A stretch of 64,000 nucleotides of DNA, taken from assembly GCA_023213315.1 (NCBI GenBank), contig JAKCPI010015395.1:1-64000 (forward strand), read 5' to 3'. Below the pieces are notes generated by a model. The model worked only from the letters and a program-made list of their open reading frames with translations. It did no database searches and had not been told where the DNA came from. A program made the position numbers and the translations under genes. This DNA comes from Euborellia annulipes (Eukaryota > Arthropoda > Insecta > Dermaptera > Anisolabididae). How positions within the stretch are numbered: the stretch's first letter is position 1; every line of letters begins with the position of its first letter. Positions 44,301 through 52,935 of this stretch are shown here, piece by piece.

Positions 44301-44715
44301 TGCTTTTTGGTTTAAAATAGACGACTCCAAGTATAATTTTATGCAATTCAATTTTACAAGAAAGGAGTAGCCACTCTTTGGACTGGCTAACAATAGAAAC
44401 ATTAGAAAATTTATTTTTCCTCCAAAATATCACCAGACCGCCACTTGGTCTACCCCTTCCACATTTTTTCACAGCAGGTGAAGATAAACACTCAAAGTCA
44501 TGCAAAAAATCGGGTACGGCAATGTCATCACACACGAGCCAAGTTTCACTCAAACAAATACAGTCCTTTTGAGAAAGAGAATTTCGTTCCGAGGTTGACA
44601 AATTAAAAATGTTTCTATAGCCATTAACATTCCAGAATCCAATATTTACTTCTTGGTTGATTGAATTTTCTCGTTTTTTGATGACGATGCCAGAGACTCT
44701 GGTCCAAAATACGAA
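41362..44715 (-). CDS. LINE ORF2: AP endonuclease, reverse transcriptase, C-terminal zinc motif
   Basis: Open frame of 1,117 codons; counted here from TTG 44601 it is 1,079. Upstream codons already encode the endonuclease start (VNIGFWNVNGYRN), so the true protein begins earlier although there is no ATG. Positions from 44601: ICLSETW about 18-24, VGGDFNTR about 126-133, VSDHL about 227-231 (endonuclease catalytic blocks). RT blocks: KAVGFDLVPNE about 455, FRSGRGCRDAVF about 550, GIFIDLKRAFDS about 577, LLQGEILSPLLFA about 640, YADD 688-691. A CX2C...HX4C motif (CKFC...HLLLEC) lies at about 1014-1031. It nicks target DNA and reverse-transcribes the element RNA there. Probably CR1/Jockey superfamily; the clade is unsure. 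ORF1 overlaps by 70 bases in the +1 frame. Confidence 0.93.
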   Translation of the reverse strand, partial: FVFWTRVSGIVIKKRENSINQEVNIGFWNVNGYRNIFNLSTSERNSLSQKDCICLSETWLVCDDIAVPDFLHDFECLSSPAVKKCGRGRPSGGLVIFWRKNKFSNVSIVSQSKEWLLLSCKIELHKIILGVVYFKPKSSEEISFKNFSYQLTDIVNTYEDSFIFVGGDFNTRIGVLNGLEEDFFEDSLLSGERLSNDPVINDRGTSLVDLMEPLGLFVCNGRSYGDTPAEYTYISERGCSVIDLVWASINTLPIIADFKIENIANVSDHLFCNIALSLPSKSRMESVCCDGSTNFISRNQKSLIKFNSLLYSSPNIYFNSDSVDDLYCNFYSSVMKAMYESEVISHKIVKTNVRSKNPWFTRDCNELKKIVNRSYKIWQRDKSNAYLRDLFLTDKKNYRGFLLVAKKEYYDNMKFCFANVKNSSDFWKTVKRFRPRRNNECPISVSEWEVFYSSLFPPRPDRILRFFSASHPILDSDITLDELLISINNSKNNKAVGFDLVPNECFKFLTPAWNHYLLNLFNKIISSETYPKSWHNVKMMLLLKKGDPRNLSNYRGIAIFNTISKIFTSIIYKRLTDWSEKLNIIPEEQMGFRSGRGCRDAVFTLSSVVNLQLKGGGRRVYGIFIDLKRAFDSVSHFKLWHKLYEIGLNGKILRLLMIMYEGATMSVSQGSENSREFQVSEGLLQGEILSPLLFAIFVSDIIEFFEKAGVRGVSVSRKRDLSMILYADDIVLLSSTWADAQRGLRTLEEYCGVNSLVVNTAKSYVMQFCKGGRSLKKNLYYGNNIIQEVKTFNYLGVPFSSSAKFYPASRYFLSKFNSAKNTVITILKNVKSDTWESKCLLYDSLAESVLLYLAEVWGCAYFDHIERGQLSYFKKLLQLPVNTPNAYVRMETGRIHTHFKIFKRMVNWWIILLKMPDERLPKLCFSELFKTKVKDNLPFNWYSCLYNKLRIVGYEYLVNCPLSEISKNKCNILAAFKNNLMSLDIDFILNSTFNKNYRLLSSFSLSGENYLRFQCSISKLRLVCQFRLTNTNNRPFRIIFDSCRYVFDPEEFCKFCNRERDTLDHLLLECACLKGVRDKHLKKYMNDEGLQILDIENYEMLNDLYYFLVSSLRLRKN

Positions 44716-45590
44716 TCAATCAGAGTATTTCCCTTATCATTAGCTTTAAGCCCCTTATCATTACGTCTACGCTTTTTATTATTTTTAATTGTTAAATCTG
44801 AGCTCTTCACGGACGCATCTGAATCCTCTTCCGATTCCAGACCTGATTGAACGCTTGCAATGGTTCGATTGACCCTTGTAAAAATTTCATAATCCGACTC
44901 CCTTGTTATAACGTAAGGCTTCGAATTTTCATCCTTCTTCGCAAACAATTTGCCGTTTCTATACCAGATGTATTTTAAAAGACCCAATGCGCGTAACTCT
45001 TTACCCTTCTTAAATAAATCATAAGTAAATCTTCCCATATCCTCGCTAATAAAAATTTGACCATCTGTTTTAAAGGCGGTTTTTAGAATATTATTTTTTG
45101 CCTTAGATAGTTTTAAAAATTCAGATTTATCATATGTACTAAGAAAATCAATGATAAGAGAGGAATGTGAATTCCTGGCAGCATTTTTCAGCCAATAACA
45201 AATATCAATTCTATTTAAGTCTGCTTCAAACCCAATACAATTAGCAATTTTAACAAAAGTGTCTCTGGGATTCTCGTTATCACGACGAGGAATATTTGCT
45301 ACTCTTACTTTAGTGTATTTAATATTCTGACGAAGCTCAGATATAAGATAATCCCTCTGCCGCAATTCCTCTTTTAAAATTTCGTTTTCTTTTTTCAATT
45401 GGGTAAAAATAGCTGAAACATTGTTATTCAATGACTCTATGGATTGCTTAATACATTCTCTATCGGACTTGATCAATTTGACGTCGGCGAAAAGACCCTC
45501 AAGACGTTCCATAAAGGACATGGGCAGGTGAATCCCTTCTTGTCCCCTATTTTCGTTTTCACCCATGATGAAAATGCTCAGTTTTATCAA
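44646..45590 (-). CDS. LINE ORF1: coiled-coil RNA-binding type protein
   Basis: 314 codons from ATG 45590 (a second ATG eight codons in). Residues about 50-90 form a charged heptad-like region (LKKENEILKEELRQRDYLI) expected to coil and trimerise. It is followed by a folded region (VRVANIPRRDNEN ... IDICYWLK ... LLKYIWYRNGKLFAKKDENS). This region resembles the FP-type C-terminal domain often seen in arthropod LINE ORF1s. A basic, serine-rich tail ends the protein (NNKKRRRNDKG). No zinc knuckles. Likely role: coating element RNA. The stop at 44646-44648 overlaps ORF2. Confidence 0.85.
   Translation of the reverse strand: MIKLSIFIMGENENRGQEGIHLPMSFMERLEGLFADVKLIKSDRECIKQSIESLNNNVSAIFTQLKKENEILKEELRQRDYLISELRQNIKYTKVRVANIPRRDNENPRDTFVKIANCIGFEADLNRIDICYWLKNAARNSHSSLIIDFLSTYDKSEFLKLSKAKNNILKTAFKTDGQIFISEDMGRFTYDLFKKGKELRALGLLKYIWYRNGKLFAKKDENSKPYVITRESDYEIFTRVNRTIASVQSGLESEEDSDASVKSSDLTIKNNKKRRRNDKGLKANDKGNTLIDSYFGPESLASSSKNEKIQSTKK
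44673..44679 (-). promoter_or_regulatory. -1 ribosomal frameshift heptamer A AAA AAC
   Basis: In ORF1 frame the codons are TCA AAA AAC. Slipping back one base gives AAA AAA and enters the ORF2 frame, which is open from 44715 and encodes the endonuclease start. The heptamer is a canonical eukaryotic slippery site, eight codons before the ORF1 stop. No strong downstream pseudoknot is obvious by eye. Confidence 0.6.
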
Positions 45591-46079
45591 TCTAAAGAGA
45601 GGAAAGGTAAGGGAAGGGGTAGGTAGACTTCACACTACAGCGGGCCGGCTGAGTGACTAACTGGAGGGGGAGCCCCTGGAAAGACTATACTAGATCCCCC
45701 CTCTCACCTTAAATTAATTAATTAAAATTAAAACTGATTTAAAATTATAAAAACATATATAAAGATATATTTTATAGTAATTAATTCCAAGAAAAGATTA
45801 GAGCTTTTTTTTTTTTTTTTTTTTTTTAAATAAAAGTGAATAGAAAATAAAAAGCAAATTTTTTTCAAATAAAATGTTCAAAATCTCACACAACAAGGGC
45901 GAAAGGAGTCAGCCGTCACGCAGATTGGATAGATTATCTTCTTCTTTACACGGGGATGCAAAAAAAATTCTCTGATATCCAAAAAAATACCACTCAAAAT
46001 CACAAAAAACACAGAGCCTTAAATTACACGTCCGCACTCAATAAAAAGAGAACTCAAATCTCCAAAAAAAGTGAATTTA

Positions 46080-46300
46080 TAAAATAATCGTAGATAACTT
46101 CAGTGCTTTGTAAGGCGTGTTGCTGTATATATAAAAAAAACTTTTTATATAATAACCAATTTTAATTTATAGTGAGTTTATGACTGTGATAACAAAAACA
46201 ACAATTGAAAAATTCTTGTGTAATAATACCAAAGATTTTGATAATAATAACAAAAAAATATATATGTACACTAAAAAAAATCGATGTAAGAGATACGTGC

Positions 46301-46378
<78 letters not shown>

Positions 46379-46440
46379 AGTAACATCTAATTGTAATACA
46401 TTGTAATATATTTACTCTTTATTCTAATAAATTTAGACAG
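46080..46440. repeat. A/T-rich spacer with (TA)n microsatellite
   Basis: About 36 TA units at 46303-46374. Otherwise no recognised content. Confidence 0.8.
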
Positions 46441-46492
46441 AAAAGGTTCTGATGAAGGCTACCGAAATGGCCGAAACGAAAAGGGATGCATC

Positions 46493-46606
46493 CTGTCGGC
46501 CCTCGGGGCCTGGTGTAGGGGTTAGCGTGCTGGCCTCGTATGCGAAAAGTCGCGGGTTCGACCTCAGGCAGTCCGATGATTTTATTTAAGCCATTTGGTA
46601 TCCAAA
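46493..46606 (+). mobile_element. SINE-A head and partial body
   Basis: GGGGCCTGGTGTAGGGGTTAG and GGGTTCGACCTCAGGCAG, cut within the body hairpin. Just upstream, 46449-46480 reads CTGATGA...GCCGAAACG, a weak hammerhead-like remnant. Confidence 0.7.
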
Positions 46607-46891
46607 GAATTTTATATGTATATACTTATTATTTTAGCACTATTTTAATTCAGTCTTTATCATTAATCAAATACATTCTCTCTCTCATCTTTCCTTGAAA
46701 CAAATGAAAATTTAATATCCATACTCAATAGCGGTTGATTTAAGCCCGTAGTATTTGACTTTGTCAAACTTGAAGTGAAATTCATGAATGAATGAAAGAA
46801 GAAAAGACCCTCCCTCCTCTCGCTTCTCTCCTCATTCCTTAGATTTTCTAAAATATAAATGAGTTGGGAAACGCAGCAATGTTTCTTTTTC
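46607..46891. other. Unassigned sequence
   Basis: No recognised repeats; short ORF only. Confidence 0.35.
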
Positions 46892-47753
46892 ACTTTCTCT
46901 TACCTCTAAGACTGGTATATGTTAATATATAAGAGAGAGAAAGTATTGGATTCATGTCAAAAATTCGATGTCGAGATTTTGATGGATATACACGTTTTGA
47001 GGTCCCCTGAATCCAGTGGCGGTCCCAGGATTTGGTCAAGGGGGGGGCCCAAATTTTTTTTTTTTATTCATTTAAGCTTTTTTCGGCAGCGAAAGCCATT
47101 TAAACCCCGTCTCTATTTATTTCACCGGGATTGTTAGCCAATGGTCCAAAATTTATGAAGAGAAGGTGAAGAGGCAGTGGCGCACGCCAGAAGAGTAGTG
47201 GGTAATAGGGGTGATATTTATTTAGTTCCGGATTCAAATTAACATTGATAAAGAACTGTATTCGTTTACAAATTTTATAATATGCTAAAACAAAACGGTA
47301 CAATTTTGAAACTTCGTGTCAGAACATATTTCGCTCGTCATTGAGTACCGAAGATGCCCTCGGGCCTTGGTGTAATAGGTAGCGTGCTGGCCATTTGTAC
47401 CGCGGGTTCGCATCCCGTCTCATGCGACAATTTATTTCAATTAGATCGGCTACCAATCCAATTGAAATCAATGGCCTTCGATGCCGAAAAAGATCTTAAA
47501 TGAAATTAAAAAAAAAGAAAATTGTCCGAAAATCATTTAAACAATTGTATTGTCTAATTTGAATAATATCAAAATGATACGTCACTCTCGCTTAGTAGCC
47601 ATCTTCAAAAAGTTTTAATAGCAACCTTTTAACCCTTAAACAATGTAGAGCTATATTTCTGTAACCGTTAACATACACGAAAACATGAGCAAGTCAAAAA
47701 TTGATCAATTGTAAAAAAAATTACCAAGTTTACTGAAATATCATGATTAATAA

Positions 47754-48945
47754 CACTGTGCTACAAGAAAAAAAGCCCCGAGAAAATTCCTTCAGATTCT
47801 TAAGTCAAATGATCTCCTGAATCCAAATATGACCTCCGTTTTCCTTCACCACGTACCGTTTTTCGGGGGGGGGGAGCCCTCTACTTATTTCCACCCCTTT
47901 TCGTTAATTATAGGGCCACGAAAAAAATTTGGAGGGATGAAAAGGAATATTTTAGCCCTAACATTTCTTCAGAAGGTCTAGAGAAGTGAAAATAAATAAA
48001 TAAAAGTTAAAAAACATTAACATTTGAATCTAAGGGGGAGGATGCGGGGGAGGATTTTTGTCCCTTAAAATGCAAAAAAATCATTAAAAATAATCATCAA
48101 AATCATTTTCAAATGATTCCGAAGCGCTTGCAAGAAGATGGAAGATTCACAGCTCAGTTGGTCAAATTGGCAAATATGCAGCTATTACTTTCATTTTTTT
48201 GGGCTGATCTCCACAAATTTAAAGTTATATTTACGGATTCTTCTAAGTCCTTCAATATTGCCATATTTTATCTAAAGGGGTAGAAATTATTTCTTGTCAA
48301 AGTTTGAAAAAAATTCTTCTTGCAAGGGCTTCGGAATCGCTCACACCCCACCTGCTTTATCCTATATATTTTTTTTAGTTGAGGGATGTTTAAGGAAGGG
48401 TGAGGTGGGTCTGTCCGCCTGAATATGTAGAAAATCAGTGAAAAAATTGTGAAAAAATTGTGAAAAATCAGAAAAAATTGTTAATTTTTACTTTCTCTTA
48501 CCTATGTATATATGTATATATATATAGAGAGAAAGTATTGGATTCATGTCAAAATTCGATGTCGAGATTTTGATGGATCTTCACGTTTTAAGGTCCCCTG
48601 AATCCAAAAAAGTGGTTTTTCGCGCCATGGTCTGTCTGTGTGTGTGTCTGTCTGTGTGTGTGTGTGTGTGTGTGTCTGTGTGTGTGGGTGTGTGTGTGTG
48701 TGTTCAATTTTAAGCATGGAGTAGGCTATGAGGGTTGAAATTTTATATTTAAGTTAAACACCCCGGGACCGGGAAAATCGCTCTATAATTAACGAAAAGG
48801 GGTGGAACTAAGTAGGGGGCTACCCCGAAAGCGGTACGTGCTGGGGGTAAACGAAGGTCATATTTGGATTCAGGAGGTCATTTTACTTAAGAATCTGAAG
48901 GAATTTTCTCGGGGCCAGAAAAAAGTTTCATTTTGTAGCACAGTG
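47754..48945. mobile_element. Foldback element, CACTGTGCTACAA ends, TAA duplication
   Basis: Inverted arms of about 190 bases (47754-47940 and 48778-48945), sharing GGCCCCGAGAAAATTCC-like and AGGTCATATTTGGATTCAGG sequences. Flanked by TAA on both sides, as in PIF/Harbinger insertions. Inside is a smaller inverted pair (GATTCCGAAGCGCTTGCAAG at 48115, reversed at about 48325-48345). Also inside: a segment (48205-48315) resembling the Transib-like interior, and a THR. Confidence 0.65.
48490..48775 (+). repeat. THR copy, left half, inside the foldback
   Basis: ACTTTCTCTTACC hairpin through the expanded (TG)n run (48631-48702) to CACCCCGGGACCGG, then truncated. Confidence 0.8.
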
Positions 48946-49962
48946 TAATCATGCCTAAGTTCACCATGATTTATTGAGGCCAGATCCCGGGTTCCAGACT
49001 ACTTCCGGAGGTCTAGGGGGCTTGGAAAAATTTTTGAAAATTAGGCACTAAAATCTGCGTTTTTAGCTATCTTTATTCTGGCAAATTTATAATTTTTTTG
49101 TTTAGTTTTTAAAATATTAAATAAAACTTTTGAATTTTTTGTCGGTCCAATGGGGGGGGGCCGGGCCCCCCCGGGCTACCCCTGGGACCGCTAGTGCCTG
49201 AATCCAAAAAAGTGGTTTTCGCAACATGGTCTATGTGTCTGTCTGTGAACAAAATAACTCAAGAACGAAAATAGCTAGGTTGTTGAAATTTTATATTTAA
49301 GTTAGGCACCCCCATTGGACGTGACACGAAGCTGTTGAACAAAATCAGCCCAAGAGTACCCGTACTTTACTGATGTACTTTTTCAGTTTTTTTTTTTTCG
49401 ATTTTCTCAAAATTCGCTCCAACGATTTTGTATTAAAATTCAAAAATCAATTATTTTTTAGATGCTCTATAAAATGTATATTCTCATTTTGCCTTTGAAA
49501 TCTTCTGAAGACCACTTTACTCTTGTACTCCATAAAAAAGATAGGATAAATGGTTACTATGGTAACAAAATATAAATATTTTCCCACATTATAAATTTTA
49601 CATCTTGAAAATCGAATGTACAGTGAGGGGCCATATCAAGTCCCACTTCTCGTTTTCTACTTGTGATTATTTCATTGTTTTAAAAAAAAAAAATTTATAT
49701 ATTATAAATTTTTTAATGGAAGGTTTTTTTTTTTTTTTTACTTTCAAGGTTCAAACCTAGAAAATTTCCAATAAAGATTTTCATTTTCTTTTAAAAAAAA
49801 CAATGAAATAATCACTAGTAGAAAACATTATGAGTGGGACTTGATTCCCCTGCCTTCTCCCTGCTTGCCTGCCTCTGCTGCAATTGTCACTCACTGTACC
49901 CTGCTGTCTGAAACTAAATACATGTCGACATAAAAAATCTGGTGCGACCCCACCAGATTTTT

Positions 49963-50411
49963 ACTTTTCACTTATGAATTGGCAGAGGTCAAGTTTGAAA
50001 CTAAGGTACCATGGAGAGGCGAGCGTGGCTTATCGGATAAGCTGAGGCTTAGTAATACGAAGAAAATTTCTCCTCTTCTTCCACCCCATTTTTCCAAAAA
50101 ATTTCAACCAAGAACGACCCCCCTGGATGAAAAAAAGGGAGAACCCCTCCCTCCCCTTCCACGCACTTTGGGCTTGAGGTTCAAAAGAAGATTTCGGGGA
50201 AAAACATCCCAATTCGAACCACCACTACTTCTTCACCGAGGACAAATGATCGACTCGACCCAGCGGTCCCAACACCCACAACACCCAAACCAACTAATCA
50301 ATCAATCCAAGGTACCATGGAAAACTAAACATATCTCGACACAAAAAATCTGCTGTGACAAGCATTGAACAAAAGAAAAAGTTGTGTGTTCATCACACCA
50401 GATTTTTTTTG
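49963..50411 (+). repeat. THR long-form fragment with a 294-base insertion
   Basis: GTCAAGTTTGAAACTAAGG (49989) and the AAAACTAAACATATCTCGAC ... CACACCAGATTTTTTTT part (50321-50408) match the long THR form (6327-6466). Between them lies an insertion. Confidence 0.6.
50015..50308 (+). mobile_element. Retroposon-like insertion of unknown origin
   Basis: Flanked by the 12-bp direct repeat AAGGTACCATGG (50003-50014 and 50309-50320). Begins AGAGGCGAGCGTGGCTTATC, unusually G/C-rich for this window, and ends in an AATC-type tail (CTAATCAATCAATCC). Duplication plus short tail suggest LINE-driven retroposition of an RNA. The 129-codon ORF crossing it is probably chance. I do not recognise the source. 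Confidence 0.55.
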
Positions 50412-51229
50412 GTTATCTTAAAATAGGGTCAATATTCTTATACCTTTTATATATAGGCTATCCGAAGCGCAGATAAATAAACTCGAAGAAGTGAATAAAC
50501 CGGTATGTAATTGATTGAATACAGTGTTGTCGACTTGGCTGGCGTGTTGTTCCGGTTCGCTTAGCCCTAATGGACTTGAATCACGCTCTACCCCCCCTCT
50601 CCCCCTCCCCCCTACGTAGATATTCGCGAATAACGGAGAGAGAGAGCTTCTTCTCTTATCTTCAAGGTTCAAACCCCTTAATTGGAAATGAGATCAATAG
50701 CAGTAGCAACAACACACACACACACACTGTTGTGGGTTTCACTTTTCAAACCAAAAGAAAAATACTCTGTTTTTTTAATCTAAATGAAAAAAATACCAAC
50801 CCCCATGAAGAGAGAAAGAGAGTTAAATTGAATTCCAAGAAAAAGGCGCTTTTTGCATTCACTTTACTCATAATCCACGACTATTTGGGATTTAGATTTT
50901 GGTCTAATTAATTGGTATTTTAACGCTGAGAACGGGAAAAGGCCAGCTTTTAGTTAAAATCCAATCAATTTACTTGCGGCAAGCCTGGAAATAGCAGTGA
51001 ATATGGTTTGGTGGCCTCGAAGAGTCAGCGTGTGGAATGTCCTTACAATAAATATATACATAAACGTCCGAGGTATAAGACTTTTTTTCTTTTTTTTTAT
51101 TCTGCTCTCCTGGCTAACCGCCATTGGGCTAAAACTGATTACAAAAATACATTTATAAAAATAATATACACAAAATAATATAAATACAAAGTTAAAACAT
51201 TATACAATAACATCATAAGTAAATACCGG
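50412..51229. other. Unassigned sequence, about 800 bases
   Basis: Locally C-rich near 50585-50615 and a short (AC)n at 50710-50727. ORFs (50418-50672 minus, 50570-50911 plus) show no recognised motif. Could include host unique DNA. Confidence 0.4.
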
Positions 51230-51835
51230 ACAAAAAAGCATAAAAAAATGGAAAAAGGTACTTAAAATGGTATAAAAAACTTGAATAAAAAGTTGTTAAA
51301 CAAGCATTAAAGTTGAAAAAAAGCATCTCATAAGCAATTTTTACTCATACCAATGACGTATACAAATTTTTTTTTTTAAAGAAACTAAATTTATTCCGCC
51401 TTTTACGCCTTTCTTTACGAGCTATACATAGTCTAAATTTAAAATTTTTTGAATTATCAAGAAAATATTTTAAGGGGGGGGGGGGGGGGTAAAGGAGGTA
51501 ATTACTCCCCCCCGAGATTTGAAAAAAAAAATACTTTTTTTGAAAAAAAAAAATTTATTTTTAATGTAAAATTTTAAAAATTAGTACTTAAAAATTTGAT
51601 TTCTATTTATATTCTGGCAAACAAGTACAGAATGAGCCTTTAAATTACCGAAATTAAGAAAAAATTGTGTGCTGTGCGACCAGTCACACCAGTATACCAA
51701 AAATAAGACATCAATTTTTAAAATTTTTTATATTATTTCTTAATTTCTGCCTTTTAAGTGCCTATTTTAATAATTTTTAGTGCTTAGTTGCCTGCCTATT
51801 TTAAAGATTTTAAGTGCCTATAAATCCGAGCCCTA
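51230..51835. mobile_element. hAT-like MITE, diverged copy of the TAGAGACCGGA family
   Basis: Left TAAATACCGGACAAAAAAGC, right end ...CCGAGCCCTA. Duplication ATCATAAG at 51222-51229 and 51836-51843. Contains a fragment of the CAAGGGC-type MITE with a THR-like hairpin strand (51465-51693). Confidence 0.75.
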
Positions 51836-51844
51836 ATCATAAGT

Positions 51845-52737
51845 TAAAAATGATTCAAAACCTTATATAATAATGATACAATAAGAAAAAATATAAGAAA
51901 AAAATTATATAATAAATAAAAATAAAACTAAAAGAAAATATTTCCAAGAAGTAATATGTTATATTAAACAATATAAAGGCAAAAACTACAAAAGTAAAAA
52001 CAAAATAAAGCCAAAATTTGAACAGGATCATTCAAAACAAAGACAAAACAAGATGTCAAAAATTAAACAATATAAAGGCAAAACTACAAAAGTAAAACAA
52101 AATTAAGGCAAAAGTTAGCAAGACTGCTAAAAACATGAGATTGGGAGATTTAGCGAAATTGTAGATTGCTTTGACTATTGACTCTATGGGCTTAGAGAGT
52201 ATGTCTATTAAATTAGGGGGATCTCGGAAATTCGGTTCTATTGCGCGTAATAGGGTATTTCTTTGTAGCTTGTAATTAGGGCACTTTAGTATAAGATGTT
52301 CAGGTGTGGCTGGCCTAGGGGAGCAAGTACAGTCGGGGGAGTCGACTATGTGAGTGAGCTGTGCATCTGGAATGGTCCTTAACCGGTTGAAAATAATGAT
52401 TTCTTCTCTGGATAAATTAGGAGTTAACTTAAACCATGGAGGAGCCGGATGCTTTTTGAGTTTTGCCAGGAAGGAGCCTTTGGTTTGCGAAGTGTAAGCC
52501 GAGTTTGATGTCCATGTTTGTACCAGTTGTCTTTTGAATATTGTAATGGTGCCTCTCCATGGGATCTCTTCTTTCAAAAGCGGCCCTCGAGCTGCCGCTC
52601 TTTTGGCCAGATAATCGGCTATTTCATTTTCTTGATTTCCTGAATGTCCCCTAATCCAGGATAAGGTGACTTGCTGATTGTTTGTATCGGTCTCTTTTAG
52701 TAGGTTCGCAATTTGAAGATGGATTTTACTATTAAGG
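51845..52737 (-). pseudogene. I-type LINE fragment: RNase H end and C-terminal domain
   Basis: Reading minus from 52737: VTLSWIRGHSGNQENEIADYLAKRAA is the end of an RNase H domain (conserved H and D). It continues through PLKEEIPWRGTI into a C-terminal region with a cysteine motif (CTCSPRPATPEHLILKCPNY), and stops near 52056. A non-coding tail follows with a duplicated block (GGCAAAACTACAAAAGTAAA at 51980 and 52080). RNase H in a LINE is typical of the I/R1 group. It is 5'-truncated at the junction with a SINE-A. Confidence 0.78.
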
Positions 52738-52915
52738 TATAAGACTTTGACGATAACCGTTATTTTATGATAATATCCATGGGTGGTTCAGCCATTTTTA
52801 TTTAGGCCGTTTGGTATCCAAATGGCTTAAATAAAATCATCGGACTACCTGGGATCTGAACTCGCGACCCTTGGTATACGAGGTTAGCACGCTAACCCCT
52901 ACACCAAGCCCCGAA
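52738..52915 (-). mobile_element. SINE-A copy
   Basis: AAGACTTTGACGATAACCG, body hairpin CCGTTTGGTATCCAAATGG, B box on minus GAGTTCAGATCCC and head GGGGCTTGGTGTAGGGGTTAG. The 3' tail is missing. Confidence 0.78.
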
Positions 52916-52935
52916 GGCGCACCTTTTCTTCTTAA

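Larger units (their letters stand above)
41130..46063 (-). mobile_element. Full-length non-LTR retrotransposon (LINE), two open ORFs
   Basis: Flanked by AAAAAAAGTGAATTTA: 41114-41129 on the left and 46064-46079 on the right. In transcript order (minus): 5'UTR 46063-45591, ORF1, ORF2, 3'UTR, and a 3' end in TTATTC-type repeats (41130-41156) instead of poly-A. Both ORFs lack stops. This is the most intact autonomous element in the window and a candidate mobiliser of SINEs, though no shared 3' end was seen. Confidence 0.88.
47014..49196. mobile_element. hAT-like element, CAGTGGCGGTCCCAGG ends
   Basis: Right end CCTGGGACCGCTAGTG; duplication CCTGAATC at 47006-47013 and 49197-49204, exactly restoring the THR phrase. 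G and C runs lie inside both ends. Contains SINE-B fragments (47074-47160 minus; 47352-47510 plus, head GCCTTGGTGTAATAGG) and an inner foldback. No transposase ORF. Confidence 0.85.
46892..49962 (+). repeat. THR copy split by a hAT-like element and carrying a MITE
   Basis: Left end 46892-47013, body resumes at 49197 and runs to a reduced terminal hairpin (AAATCTGGTGCGACCCCACCAGATTT, 49937-49960). At 49621-49896 it carries a TA-flanked MITE with CAGTGAGG ends. Confidence 0.8.

Noticed and set aside
46162..46390. ORFs of repeating I-Y residues
   Set aside because: Translation of a (TA)n microsatellite.
46449..46480. Hammerhead ribozyme at CTGATGA...GCCGAAACG
   Set aside because: No cleavage-site triplet and no stem I pairing around it; at best a decayed remnant.
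47754..48945. A second Transib-like element because of CACTGTG ends
   Set aside because: The flanks show TAA on both sides, not a 5-bp G/C-rich duplication, and the terminal bases beyond the heptamer differ.
49979..50368. 129-codon ORF
   Set aside because: Runs across THR, a duplication, a retroposon-like insertion and THR again, so it is a chance frame.
50570..50911. 113-codon ORF in unassigned DNA
   Set aside because: Low-complexity serine/asparagine/lysine content, no start context or motif; not supported as a gene.
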